Origin: Tubiluchus corallicola
Taxonomy: Eukaryota > Priapulida > Priapulimorpha > Priapulimorphida > Tubiluchidae
Direction of reading: 5' to 3'
Length of the DNA stretch: 64,000 nucleotides
Assembly (NCBI GenBank): GCA_030141605.1
Contig: JAQGDQ010000092.1
Coordinates: 492,001-556,000, forward strand
Shown: positions 47,301-56,390 of the stretch, piece after piece
How the letters are laid out: the number at the start of each line of letters is the position of its first letter
How positions within the stretch are numbered: position 1 is the stretch's first letter
Program-made: the position numbers and the translations under genes
Notes under the pieces: generated by a model
Seen by the model: only the letters and a program-made list of their open reading frames with translations
Databases searched by the model: none
Told to the model about the DNA's origin: nothing

Positions 47301-49279
47301 GTGTTATGTATTTCTTAGAGTGTTGTAATATGCCAGTATTTCACTACCAGCCAGTGTTTTTTTCTATAGAGTGTTGTGAATGTGATAACCTACTAACTGT
47401 AATTTTCCTTAGTGTTGAGTTGTGATCTATTGGCTTGTCGAACATAGCAAATTTTTTTAGTCTTGATGTGATATGCAGTAGGTCCAATTTATATGCTGAA
47501 CTGTTACATGCACATGTTGCCAAATAAATTATGCTATGAATATTATAATGTGCCACTATTACTAGCTTGGTTTATTATTGTGTTTGTCATTGAAAACATT
47601 TTAAAGCATCTTCATGTGAGCCAGGTCCCATATTAATTAGTTATTTTACTATTTTGCTTATCAAAGCTGTATTACAATCAATGACTGCCATATTCCAAGT
47701 CAATTGTTGTAGTGTATCAAAAAGTAAAAAGGCTATTTTACAAATTTGCAATCAACTGAATGCTGCAATAAGTATCATTACATTCAATTGCCACATTAAT
47801 CCACTTTATATTGAGTTAAAACATCAAGTTACTTAACTTTCTCTTAGATTCCTCAGGGTTAAAGGTTTGAATTGGCCATGACTTATAATGTGTAATGTAT
47901 AAAACTAGTTGATGAAAACAAGTTAATTCGCTGATTAAAAAGCAATAATTTATGTTTGTGAATTAAAACCTAAATTTTGTATCCTTAATGTCAAAAAACA
48001 GTTACAAAACTCCTTACTGAACTACATGTATTTCAACCACTTAAAGGCCTCAAATGCCTATTGCCCCATCATAAGTGCCACTTATTGCTGTAATTATGTG
48101 TTCAATTATGCTGTATGTAAAGTGTTTGTTTGAAGAGTTTTTGACCCATGAACCTGTCAAAAAATATTGTGCACTGTGAGTGTAGAATGCTCATTTAGTA
48201 ATGCAGTAAAACACTTTGATACTTCAAAAATAATGTTTTAGAATTTTGCATTTTGTGAAAAATGTTCTAACTGAATAATTAAATTCTAGTAATTTTGTCA
48301 CTATGCAGACAATAGTTCACTGTTGTTGCAATTTCCTTAGAGTTACATGTAAAGCAGCAGAACTCCAGTAAAAAAACATTTTATAATTATTAAAAATTAA
48401 ACGTGCATGCACAGCAATAGGATATTCACATTCTTTTTAAAGGTATTTAGCAGTAGAGCTATTAACTAACATCAAGCAAGTACCCTAAAACTTATGTAAT
48501 CTATTACATTATTAAATGTTCAAGCACTAACAATGCTAATTAGTGAGATAAAACAGTTACAATGGGAAGACGCACAAGTATTCAATTGACAATATAAACA
48601 TATTCGTATCAGAAAAAAATTAAAAAGTTCAGCATAATATAAGAAAAAAGTTTTTTAAACTTAATCCTGTTGTTTTTCGTATGCAAACGGGGGACAAACG
48701 CTTCTTTCATACCAAAAATAGGCAAACACTATGTTTACGCTACAGTGATAAAGCATGACTCGCTCGCCGTAATATGACGGCGTGTTGCGCGCTTTCACCG
48801 CGTGTCCTATCTAGGGATTACGTAATATAGATATCTATGAGGATATTCAATTTCGCGGATCTAGCAGATGCGGATATTTACAATTGTGGATTTTGAGGTT
48901 GTGCATAAACAAGAAAGTGATATATTGCCCCTCTCTGACGGCGAACCGTATTTCTCGTTAACATCGTTCGCCATACAGATCAATCCGTATTTTCTAGTGA
49001 ATGCTTTCGAGACACGGATCCGTATTTTTAGTTGCTGCAGTTCCGGATCCGTACCTTTACTTTAGTCACTGCCAAAACTAAAACATAGGTCTAGGATTTA
49101 GGCACCGGACGGATAGATGGACTTACGGTAATAGGCTTTAAAGGATAGTCTGCTACTTCTTCGCGTTGAAGCTTCTGTGCTTCCCTCTCATTCTTATAGT
49201 TGCGTTTTCCGGGAATCCATTCAATAGTTGGACACACGATGTTTTCTCCGTCAGATGTTGGAAACGCCAGTTCATCCAT
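40420..49279 (-). CDS. VPS35L: VPS35L, Retriever/Commander endosomal recycling scaffold
   Basis: Five coding exons on -: 49279..49127, 45605..45405, 43941..43741, 43286..41808 and 41364..40420. All junctions are GT..AG and phase 0, giving 992 residues against about 960 in vertebrates. VPS35L (C16orf62) is a long alpha-solenoid protein. With VPS26C and VPS29 it forms Retriever, which joins the CCC complex to return cargo such as integrins from endosomes to the cell surface. Diagnostic segments include YPLKPIT (residues 45-51), the N-terminal motif that docks on VPS29 in the known complex. [17 protein letters not shown] lies near 141, [10 protein letters not shown] opens exon 4, and [27 protein letters not shown] and [14 protein letters not shown] follow. 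FITIPSI and [20 protein letters not shown] lie in exon 5. I see no stop or frameshift, so the gene appears intact. Introns 1 and 2 carry DNA transposons. Confidence 0.95.
41808..43286 (-). CDS. VPS35L: VPS35L coding exon 4 (493 codons)
   Basis: A single uninterrupted 1479 nt exon (residues 186-678) encoding the first half of the alpha-solenoid. The acceptor is TATTATTATTATCACAG and the donor gtatgc. Conserved blocks run [76 protein letters not shown] and LEDEKR. In vertebrates this part is spread over many small exons. Confidence 0.95.
43741..43941 (-). CDS. VPS35L: VPS35L coding exon 3
   Basis: 67 codons (residues 119-185) between acceptor CATTTTAG and donor gtaatc. It carries [19 protein letters not shown], a conserved entry into the folded region. 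The start after TTTTAG rather than the CAG four bases later is chosen because only this keeps the frame from exon 2. Confidence 0.87.
44235..45003. mobile_element. 769 bp non-autonomous DNA transposon in VPS35L intron 2
   Basis: The left end GGGCTTCCGATTTTCCG matches, inverted, the right end (on -, GGGGCCTCCGATTTTCCG) with one mismatch and one indel. Further CGGAAT and ACGGAA motifs lie just inside both ends. Flanks AAGATTATA (44226-44234) and AAAATTACA (45004-45012) look like an aged 9 bp target duplication with two mismatches. Inside, a 46-codon ORF (44644-44784, [16 protein letters not shown]..) shows no transposase motif. The superfamily is unresolved: Mutator-like, Merlin-like or hAT. 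Confidence 0.65.
45405..45605 (-). CDS. VPS35L: VPS35L coding exon 2
   Basis: 67 codons (residues 52-118), flanked by an acceptor ending TTTAG and a donor gtatcg. It encodes a low-complexity S/T linker ([11 protein letters not shown]), then [20 protein letters not shown] with a DPLSQMA repeat. This matches the disordered serine-rich and DPLS segment of VPS35L proteins. Confidence 0.87.
46440..46725. mobile_element. Foldback/MITE-like element rich in CACGTG
   Basis: Two direct units (46479 and 46547, period 68) contain GTCGCACGTGTGAA and CAACTTCTCTCACAACTT. An inverted relative at 46621-46700 has GACGTTCACACGTGC. The whole can fold into a long imperfect hairpin. TATTAAT occurs on both outer sides (46387 and 46717), but the true borders are uncertain. 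It lies in VPS35L intron 1. Confidence 0.55.
46881..49073. mobile_element. 2193 bp DNA transposon with 9 bp target duplication in VPS35L intron 1
   Basis: The ends are inverted: left GGCAGTGGCTAGAGGTACGG, right on - GGCAGTGACTAAAGTAAAGG and then TACGG. AAAACTAAA flanks both sides exactly (46872-46880 and 49074-49082). The palindrome ACGGATCCGT and close variants recur near both ends (about 46897, 46925, 49035 and 49052), with further CGGAT motifs inward. These are plausible transposase binding sites. The interior has no transposase frame, only chance-size ORFs, so the copy is non-autonomous. A 9 bp duplication and GG ends fit Mutator-like or Merlin-like elements. The inner CAGTGGC recalls hAT ends, but an 8 bp duplication at that border does not work. 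Confidence 0.78.
49127..49279 (-). CDS. VPS35L: VPS35L coding exon 1
   Basis: 51 codons. The ATG at 49279 has a good context (AAAATGG) and gives [18 protein letters not shown] and the VPS29-docking YPLKPIT follow, ending at donor ACC|gtaagt. An upstream in-frame ATG exists at 49327, but it lies in or next to LINE tail sequence. A possible acceptor (TTGTACCTTAG) ends near 49302, so the 5' UTR may be spliced. Hence 49279 is preferred. Confidence 0.85.
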
Positions 49280-49309
49280 TTTGCAACCTTTGCTTTGATC
49301 TAAGGTACA

Positions 49310-50225
49310 ACAATTCATTAAATTCAATTCAGTTTAATTTATTGCTCAGATGTACAATGGTATACCTAGGCAACATAGTACATAATAAATTATTATGCTT
49401 TATTTGCCATTAAATAGATTACAATAAAATTACAATCCTCGGTGTTAAAATTATTTTCAATACTAAAATACTGTTAAAGGCAAATGCGTCTGGTGCAAAA
49501 CTGAAAACTATAACGTACTAGTGCATTAAAAATAAAAATAAAAGTAATTGTACACATAAATGCAATAGGTTCACAATACTACACATAGACACCATATGAT
49601 AAGTAAAATACATAATAAATGCAAGGCAAAATTTATATCAATTTATTACAATATACACATAATATATAGCACAAAGCATAAGTACAATACATAATAAGAA
49701 TAAGACAAAATTTTCATCAATAACCACAATATACATATTACATTCGTATATCTGCACTTAAGAGTTGCGAATTTATAATTGAACAAACATCTCTTTCAGT
49801 TATTGGGGGGCGTGGGTATACAAAACTTGAAATAAAAACGTTAATGTTATTTACACGAGTTAGTTTTTGAAATCCAGTTGGTTGGTATTACTTCAGTTTC
49901 TTCTTAAAAATAGCTAGTGATTCTGATTGTCTGAAAGAGGAGTGCCATAGATAAATTGCTTGTTTTTGCCTATTGAATTATTACCAAATTTATTTTTTGT
50001 TTGAATTTGCTTTAGGTTATTAGTAGGTTAGTCTGACGAGTAGCAGACAAGAAAGGAAGTTTGTTATTTTTGAAGGGATTTTGAGGTCATTGACATATTT
50101 ATATAAGAATACTAAAGTGTGATAGTCTCGCTGAGATTCTAATGTGGAGATAAAGTTCTTAACGCTGATGCTGAATAGTTCTTTTTTATGGACACTTTAT
50201 AGGAGTGCGTAGTTTTAAAATGTGT
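49310..50225 (-). mobile_element. 5'-truncated LINE next to the first VPS35L exon
   Basis: On -, decayed frames from about 50200 to 49850 give LVFLYKYVNDL, then QIQTKNKFGNNSI, then RQKQAIYLWHSSFRQSE and IFKKKLK. This is the C-terminal tail found in LINE reverse transcriptase proteins; compare LIFLYKYLNNLSP and QIQKNNKYGYYSI in the LINE at 32909-34196. A T/A-rich 3' UTR follows, ending in an AATAAATTAAACTGAATTG tail near 49320. The two copies belong to related families. Confidence 0.7.
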
Positions 50226-50462
50226 TTAATTGTGAAAAATATTCTGCTTTGACATTTTACAGGAAAGAGAAATACTAAAATTACAAAATAAGCATGAACG
50301 CAAAACAGAACCTGTAAATTTTCTCACAATGACAGAACACACAGAAAAAAATGGCAGATAAAAAATACCAACTTTTACCAGCAGAGGACGCATGCATCAC
50401 ACAATATGTCAGCGTGCTTGAAAAGTGAAGACTGATGATAAAAAATGTTTTCGAAGTAATTC

Positions 50463-50483
50463 ATATATATATATATATATATA
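50463..50483. repeat. (AT)n microsatellite
   Basis: A run of about ten TA dinucleotides in the VPS35L-GFM2 intergenic region. Confidence 0.9.
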
Positions 50484-50644
50484 AACATTTATTTACTAAA
50501 TAGATTCGTTATTTATTTTTACACCAAGTCGTGTTACATAGTTACTTATTACTTACATATTATTAACAATAACTTCCTACTAGCTTCCAATTAGGCAATA
50601 ATTTTAAACGCAACAGGGAAAACGATAAACAAAAACCAAAATCA

Positions 50645-50757
50645 AATCATTTATTTTTCATCCTAAAACAATACATACAAAAATAGGTGTAAATTAAAAA
50701 ACCAAACAAATGGGAAGGGGTATCGAAGAACATTGGCTGTCGAATCAGCCACCCCAA
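50645..50757 (-). repeat. Dispersed 3'-end repeat with stem-loop, copy 1
   Basis: It shares with 58505-58624 the order GGGAAGGG, a stem-loop, then ATCAGCCACCC, with a TTTATTTT..TACATAC block on the left. Read on -, a GGGTGGCTGAT start and an AAATAAATGATTTGATTTT tail suggest a LINE or SINE 3' end. Here GGGGT (50717-50721) pairs with ACCCC (50751-50755) and GGCTG with CAGCC inside. Confidence 0.55.
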
Positions 50758-51769
50758 GCTGAGTATTATGCAGTGCTGTAAATACATATTAACTGGATAT
50801 AAACTGAAGTACACACACATATATAAACTGTAAATATATGTACTGTAGTAATATTATAAAGAAAAAAATTATATCATTAAATTTAATGTGTGCTCGCATA
50901 GCAAAAACGTCCATAAGTCGGCAATTCAGCTCTTCTAGTTATTCACATAGCCTGAATCTTCATTTCATGAGGATCATTTTGATACCAAGCTCATCACTCT
51001 ATAATCTATATTGTTTCTAAGCTGAGATAATCCTCGTGGAAGTTGAGGTGCATGCTACACACTGAAAAACATAATCTTGAGAAAACCACTGTTAAAGTTT
51101 GCCATTGTTTTTTGTTGCGTTTCTGCAAAAACATTTAGCAACCATACAAATGTTGGTTGTAACGAACTTTACAAGAACATATTGAAGTTATGTTTAAATC
51201 CAGTAGATGGCCCTTTCCGACGAAGACCTGGGCTTGACAACAGAAAAAAACAGAAGTAAAATGACAGCTTCCCTGGGCTACTATTTGAGTTTGAAAATAC
51301 AATTGCAGTACTAGTTTCTAGCCAGAAAAGTGGATATTGGGTTACAAAATTATATTTTTAGTATTTTTGAACATTTTCCTGATAATTTGGTACTAGAACA
51401 TAAAGTTCAATATATTCAATGACATTTGACCGAATTTTGGTGCATTCCGCTTATAAGCACTTTAACTTAGTTATAACTATGCCGACATATGGACAGTTTT
51501 GGTTTGCAAACACACAAATGATGTGCTTCATGAAACAGAGGCTTACTGAGAGGGAACTATAGGCTTCGCCCTATCAATCTGCAGTACTGTAAAAATAACA
51601 TTGGAGTATGGACAGAAAACAATAATTTTTAGCCTCCAATATGATAAGCAGCATCATACAAAGCAACAACCCTTGGTCTGCGCATGCCGTTGATACATTC
51701 GATCCCCTTCACCACCAGTGGCGAGCAAGCAGACATCAATAAAAAGTGTCTGTTTGAGATAGCTACACC

Positions 51770-51990
51770 GTCAACTTGACTTCAGAATCACACCAAATAT
51801 CGTCTACATCAACTTTGCTTTTACTATTCACTATTCACATTTTACTATTCAGCATGGGGCCCATACACACGAATAACATTTTGGAACTTAAGCAAGTGCA
51901 GGATAGATCGGCAAAATTTGTACGTAATGTATATCATAGAGATACTAGCGTAATATCTATGTTCCTGAAGTGGCTGAGCTTAAAACAGTG
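51770..51990 (+). mobile_element. LINE C-terminal fragment
   Basis: Frames on + give FYYSAWGPYT, then after a shift NNILELKQVQDRSAKFV, then YHRDTSVISMFLKWLSLKQ. This is the well-known C-terminal signature of LINE reverse transcriptases (.YCS.VW.P.T..NI..LE.VQRR.A.FV). It is a different family from the LINE at 49310-50225. The boundaries are not defined. Confidence 0.75.
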
Positions 51991-53531
51991 ACATGCCATC
52001 ATATAGATATCAGCATAACCAGAGCTACCAGGGAAGGCCATAATTCACATCAGTGCAACACTACTAGTGCAGCAAAGATTGTTTTAGATATTCATTTGCA
52101 CCATCCATGTGCAGTCATCCAGTGGAAAAATCTAACTTCACATGTGTGCAAATCTAAGACACAGAGAAGTTTAGAGCAGCAATACAAAAACATAGGACAG
52201 GAATTGTATAAATGTACGCTAGATACTGTTATTTCATTGTTCACTGCAATAATATTCCTAAAGGAAAGCCAATGTACAGCTGCTCACTGGACTGCTTATG
52301 TGTCTAAATGATGTGTTTCCTTGGTTTTTATTCGTTTTACAATTTCATCTGTCATTGCACTGTATTTCTGGTGCAATGTATGCCATTGTGTGAACGGAAT
52401 CCGTGGTTTCTATTATGAAACTTTGATAAATAGGCATACATTAACACGTTTTGTGTAAACACTAAACATTTGAGCTTACTTCATTAAGCACCCCCAGGGC
52501 GTAGCAATGAAAAATGTAAAAAGCCAATCGTAGGCTTAATCATGAAACACTGATTAATATTTTTGTCGTGTAACTTAAGACTTTTATATTAAATATTTTC
52601 AGTCTTGTAAGGCTAAGTCTTCCAAACAATTATTATACATAAAAATCCATGTTTAGCTACATTATATAGGCCTACAAATGCATATGGTCAACAACTTTGT
52701 GGGAGGAGGGGGTGATGCTGCCTGCCTCAGTTTCCAGCTTCCGCCAAGTTCGAGTATACCTATCTGCAAATTTGCCCCTACAGCATTGCAGCTTTGCACC
52801 ATTTAAGCATAGTAGTCCTCTATAGAGACTGTACTTGAAGGGCATTAGAAGAATGGAGATGAATTGCTAATGAAATGTGAGTGTGGTCTACAACAGTAAT
52901 TGCTAGGTAATTCTGTAGTAACTGACTCACCTTAGTGCTGCATGCCTTAGCTAGCTAACTATTGCTATTGGACATTTAGTTGTCATTAGTGCTTGTTGTA
53001 CTGATGCTCGTTGTACTGATGACACTATGAAGCTACATATCTGATTTTATTAAACCATAACAAAAGATTGGTGTTATCAGGTTTGTATTAAAACAGGCCT
53101 AGGCTAATCTAAGAAGGTGCACCTGCAGTTTAGCCTTCTTTAGACACGTTTTCCTGAGCTATAGTAAAATTCCCATTTTATAGTAATGACCTCGGGACAG
53201 TTTCTGCAGTTCTGGGGTTGAAGATTTTCTGCCAACTTGTGTGCAGTAGATTTTTAGTACATTAATCAGCAGGTACAAGTGAATACAATTTTGCTGCAAT
53301 TTGTTCACGTGATGGTAAAAAATGAGATAGATTGACTGGACTGCTTGTACATGTTTTGCTATGTTGCAAAGTTGAGACATTACAATGTACAAATCATTTC
53401 TGACATTTAGCAATTTTACCTCTATTAAGGAAAACTAAAAGCAAACCTGTGCAGTGAACATTGTTGGACATTGTATTGTTTACTACCAGTTGTAAATGAC
53501 AGATATGTTGTAATGATAATATTGAAATTGC

Positions 53532-55987
53532 ATGGATGTTCTTGATTACTTTTACAGCCGATGTTTTCAAAGCCTCTATTGGCGAAACTATAACTATGCA
53601 ACTTGGTGCAAACGATTGTTTTACAAGCACCACTTACACGCAGTGGTGCTTAGACATGCGTCTGCAATGCCAAAACAGTCTGATCAGGAAATGATAAGAA
53701 ATGTTGGTATAATGGCTCATATCGATGCAGGAAAAACTACGACAATTGAACGCATGTTGTACTATGCTGGCTATACTCGGTTTATGGGTGAAGTTGATCA
53801 CGGCGATACAGTAATGGATTATATGAGTCAAGAGCGTGACCGTGGGATAACGATAGTATCAGCAGCCATTACTTTCTTCTGGAAGAATTGTCGGGTGAAC
53901 CTTATTGACACTCCAGGTCACGTAGATTTCACTTTAGAAGTGGAGAGAGCGCTGAGAGTCCTGGATGGTTGTGTCACAATTCTGGATGCATCTGCTGGTG
54001 TAGAAGCCCAGACACTAACAGTGTGGCATCAAGCTGATCGGTAATTTAAATGTTTTCAGGGTACACTTAGTGTGCCATTAGATGTACAGTATTCTCAATT
54101 TAATGATCACTCAGTGTTTGTTTGATTTCTAACAAATAAATCTGTAGAAGATACCGTGTCAAACCTGCTTATCCAATAAATTGTAACTGTTTCAATGTAT
54201 TTATTGATATAAATTTTCTTTTCAGATATAATCTTCCTCGTATATTATATCTCAACAAAATGGATAAGTACAATGCTGACTATCTCTTGTGTCTTACATC
54301 AATAGAAGAAAAACTGCACGTTGTTCCTTTGTTACTCCATCTTCCAGTTTTCTCTCAGAAGCATTTTAAAGGTGTAATTGATCTGGTTGCCATGGAAGCA
54401 TATTTGTGGGATGCTGATTTTGATACTGATGGAGAAACTTTTATGCGTAAGCCTATAACAAAAACTAGTGGGAAAATTTTTAATGAAGCTATAAGTTCCA
54501 GGAATAAATTGGTAGAGGCTGTTGCTGATTTAGATGATGATGTTGCTGAATTGCTTCTCACTTTTGAAGATCCTATGAAAATACCTTCTGACGAAATAAA
54601 GCGAGGCATACGGCGAATCACTCATCACCAAAAAGGTGCTCCTGTACTGCTGGGAAGTTCATTTAAGAAAAAGTGTGTACAGTTATTAATGAATGCTCTT
54701 ATTGACTATTTGCCATCTCCTTTAGATAGATCTTATAAGTTCAATGAACTTTATGGTGATAATTTGTGCGCTTTTGCTTTCAAAATTATCCACGATAGAC
54801 AAAAAGGAATTTTATCATACTTACGTGTGTATAACGGTTACTTAAAATCTAACAGTAACATTTTTAATATGAACCAAAATTGTTCAGAACATATAAATAA
54901 AGTGTATGAGGCTTATTCAAATGAATATAAGGATGTGCCTTTTATTGGAGAAGGAAATATTGCTGTTGCTAGTGGTCTAAAAAGTACGGTAACGGGTGAC
55001 ATGCTAACAGTTAGTTCAGCTGTTGCAAAAAATGTACAAAAACTTGGCAAAAGCTGTCAAAAAGATATTTGTACCATGACTCCAATGTCTGTCCCAGATC
55101 CAGTATTCTTCTGCACAATTGAACCGGCTTCATTATCTCACCAAAAAGGATTAGACTTTGCATTAGAGCAACTCCAAAAAGAAGATCCCAGTTTAAAAGT
55201 TACAGTTGATGAAGAAACAGGTCAAACAATATTGTCTGGTATGGGTGAATTACACATAGACATCATTAAAGATCGAATTCATAAAGAATACAAGGTAGAG
55301 TGTGATCTTGGACCATTGCAAGTTGCGTATCGAGAAACTATTGAAGAAAAAGTGCAAAAGTGTTTGACTTTAGAGCGAACATTAGGAGGAGTGCATCATA
55401 ATGTTACACTTACAATGTCTGTTACTCCATCTTATAGCAAAGGCAGTATAAAAAATATACGGCTACACCATACTAAAGACAATAGATTAGATTCTATTAA
55501 ACGCCACCATCTGAAAGCTATAGAGAGTGGCACTATATCTGCTTGCTTGCATGGCCCTTTGCTGGGCTTTAAAGTTATAGACATTGAAGTCGGGCTGCAT
55601 GATGCGACCATTGCACCGCATACTTCTGTTGCTATGGTGACAGCATGTGCAGCACAATGTGTTACAGAGGCTTTGCAACAGGCAAAGGTTCAGCTTTTGG
55701 AACCAATGATGTCTTTAGAAATTAGCACTGGTGAGAAATATTTACATGGCATTATGGCAGATTTAAGCCGTCGGAGAAGCCAGATACTTCAAATATTGTC
55801 AAGAGGTGATTATAGGATTTTACATGCAAAAGCACCACTTGCTGAATTACTAGGTTATTCAACCGCTTTGCGGACGATATCTTCTGGCAATGCCACATTT
55901 TCTATTGAACTTTCAAATTATGAAGGTCTTCCTGAAATGGAACTACAAAAAGCTTATGAAAAAATTACTGGTTTTGCTTATGTGTAA
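53532..55987 (+). CDS. GFM2: GFM2, mitochondrial elongation factor G2 (ribosome recycling)
   Basis: Exons 53532..54040 and 54226..55987 join in phase 2 into 756 residues (human about 780). GFM2/EF-G2mt is a GTPase that works with the mitochondrial recycling factor to split ribosomes after termination; translocation is done by its paralogue GFM1. All GTPase motifs are present: G1 AHIDAGKTT (62-70), G2 RGITI (104-108), G3 DTPGH (126-130), G4 NKMD (180-183) and G5 GSSF (about 313). [12 protein letters not shown] and [12 protein letters not shown] mark domain [12 protein letters not shown] and [13 protein letters not shown] mark domain V. GFM2 is preferred over GFM1 from the close match in FFCTIEP, GPLLG and the C-terminal domain. 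The start is uncertain: a good acceptor (ATTACTTTTACAG, ending 53557) suggests an unseen upstream exon, and the ATG at 53532 would give an N-terminus with two acidic residues, unusual for a mitochondrial presequence. Confidence 0.93.
53558..54040 (+). CDS. GFM2: GFM2 exon with G1-G3 motifs
   Basis: From the probable acceptor at 53557 to donor GATCG|gtaatt. The first about 40 residues ([17 protein letters not shown]..) are basic and aromatic, have no acidic residue and resemble a mitochondrial targeting sequence. [16 protein letters not shown] then begins the GTPase domain. The exon ends in WHQADR; the arginine codon is split by the intron. Confidence 0.88.
54226..55987 (+). CDS. GFM2: GFM2 last exon
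   Basis: 1762 nt after acceptor TTTTCTTTTCAG. It begins [13 protein letters not shown] and continues without interruption to TAA at 55985-55987. It encodes the rest of the GTPase domain and domains II-V. Confidence 0.95.
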
Positions 55988-56060
55988 TAGTAGGTTGGAT
56001 AACTGATGTATGTGTATATATGATAATGCAAACTGTTAATAGAATTGACAATTGAATATC

Positions 56061-56066
56061 AATAAA
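56061..56066 (+). terminator. Polyadenylation signal of GFM2
   Basis: AATAAA on +, 73 nt after the stop codon, followed by sequence rich in T and G. This predicts a very short 3' UTR. A second AATAAA lies near 56185. Confidence 0.6.
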
Positions 56067-56358
56067 GCTGAAGGTCGGAAATTGCCTTAAACTGCAAAAT
56101 TGATTATTTTTTTAAACTACTGACTCTATATCTGTCGTCACAAGTGCTAAATTTTGTTATTTATGTTGTTATGTTATCACAAGTAATAAAGCGCTAAATC
56201 TTGGGTAATGCTTTAGTTTTCAGAGAATGCACTAGTGTGGTACTAAATGGGTTCGAATCATCCAGTTAATGAACAAAAGCAATTGACGTATTAATTAGAG
56301 AGTCTGAAAAATTTTTCCTCCACTGGGAAGAAGTTTTTCCAGCTTATATATGTGTGTG

Positions 56359-56390
<32 letters not shown>

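Larger units (their letters stand above)
49328..53531. other. Intergenic region between divergent VPS35L and GFM2
   Basis: About 4.2 kb separates the first recognised exons of the two head-to-head genes. It contains LINE pieces, the stem-loop repeat and an (AT)n run. From 52000 to 53530 I see no identifiable feature, although a first exon of GFM2 is probably hidden here. No shared promoter can be claimed. Confidence 0.5.

Noticed and set aside
51970-52311. 113-codon plus-strand frame after the LINE fragment
   Set aside because: No recognised LINE or host motif; it may be LINE-derived, but I could not support it.
54355-54621. Minus-strand frame inside GFM2
   Set aside because: Shadow of the GFM2 coding strand.
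56243-56262. GGGTTCGAATCATCC resembling the T-arm (B box) of a tRNA gene
   Set aside because: The stem does not pair (ATGGG with CATCC), and no acceptor stem, D-arm or A box is present upstream.
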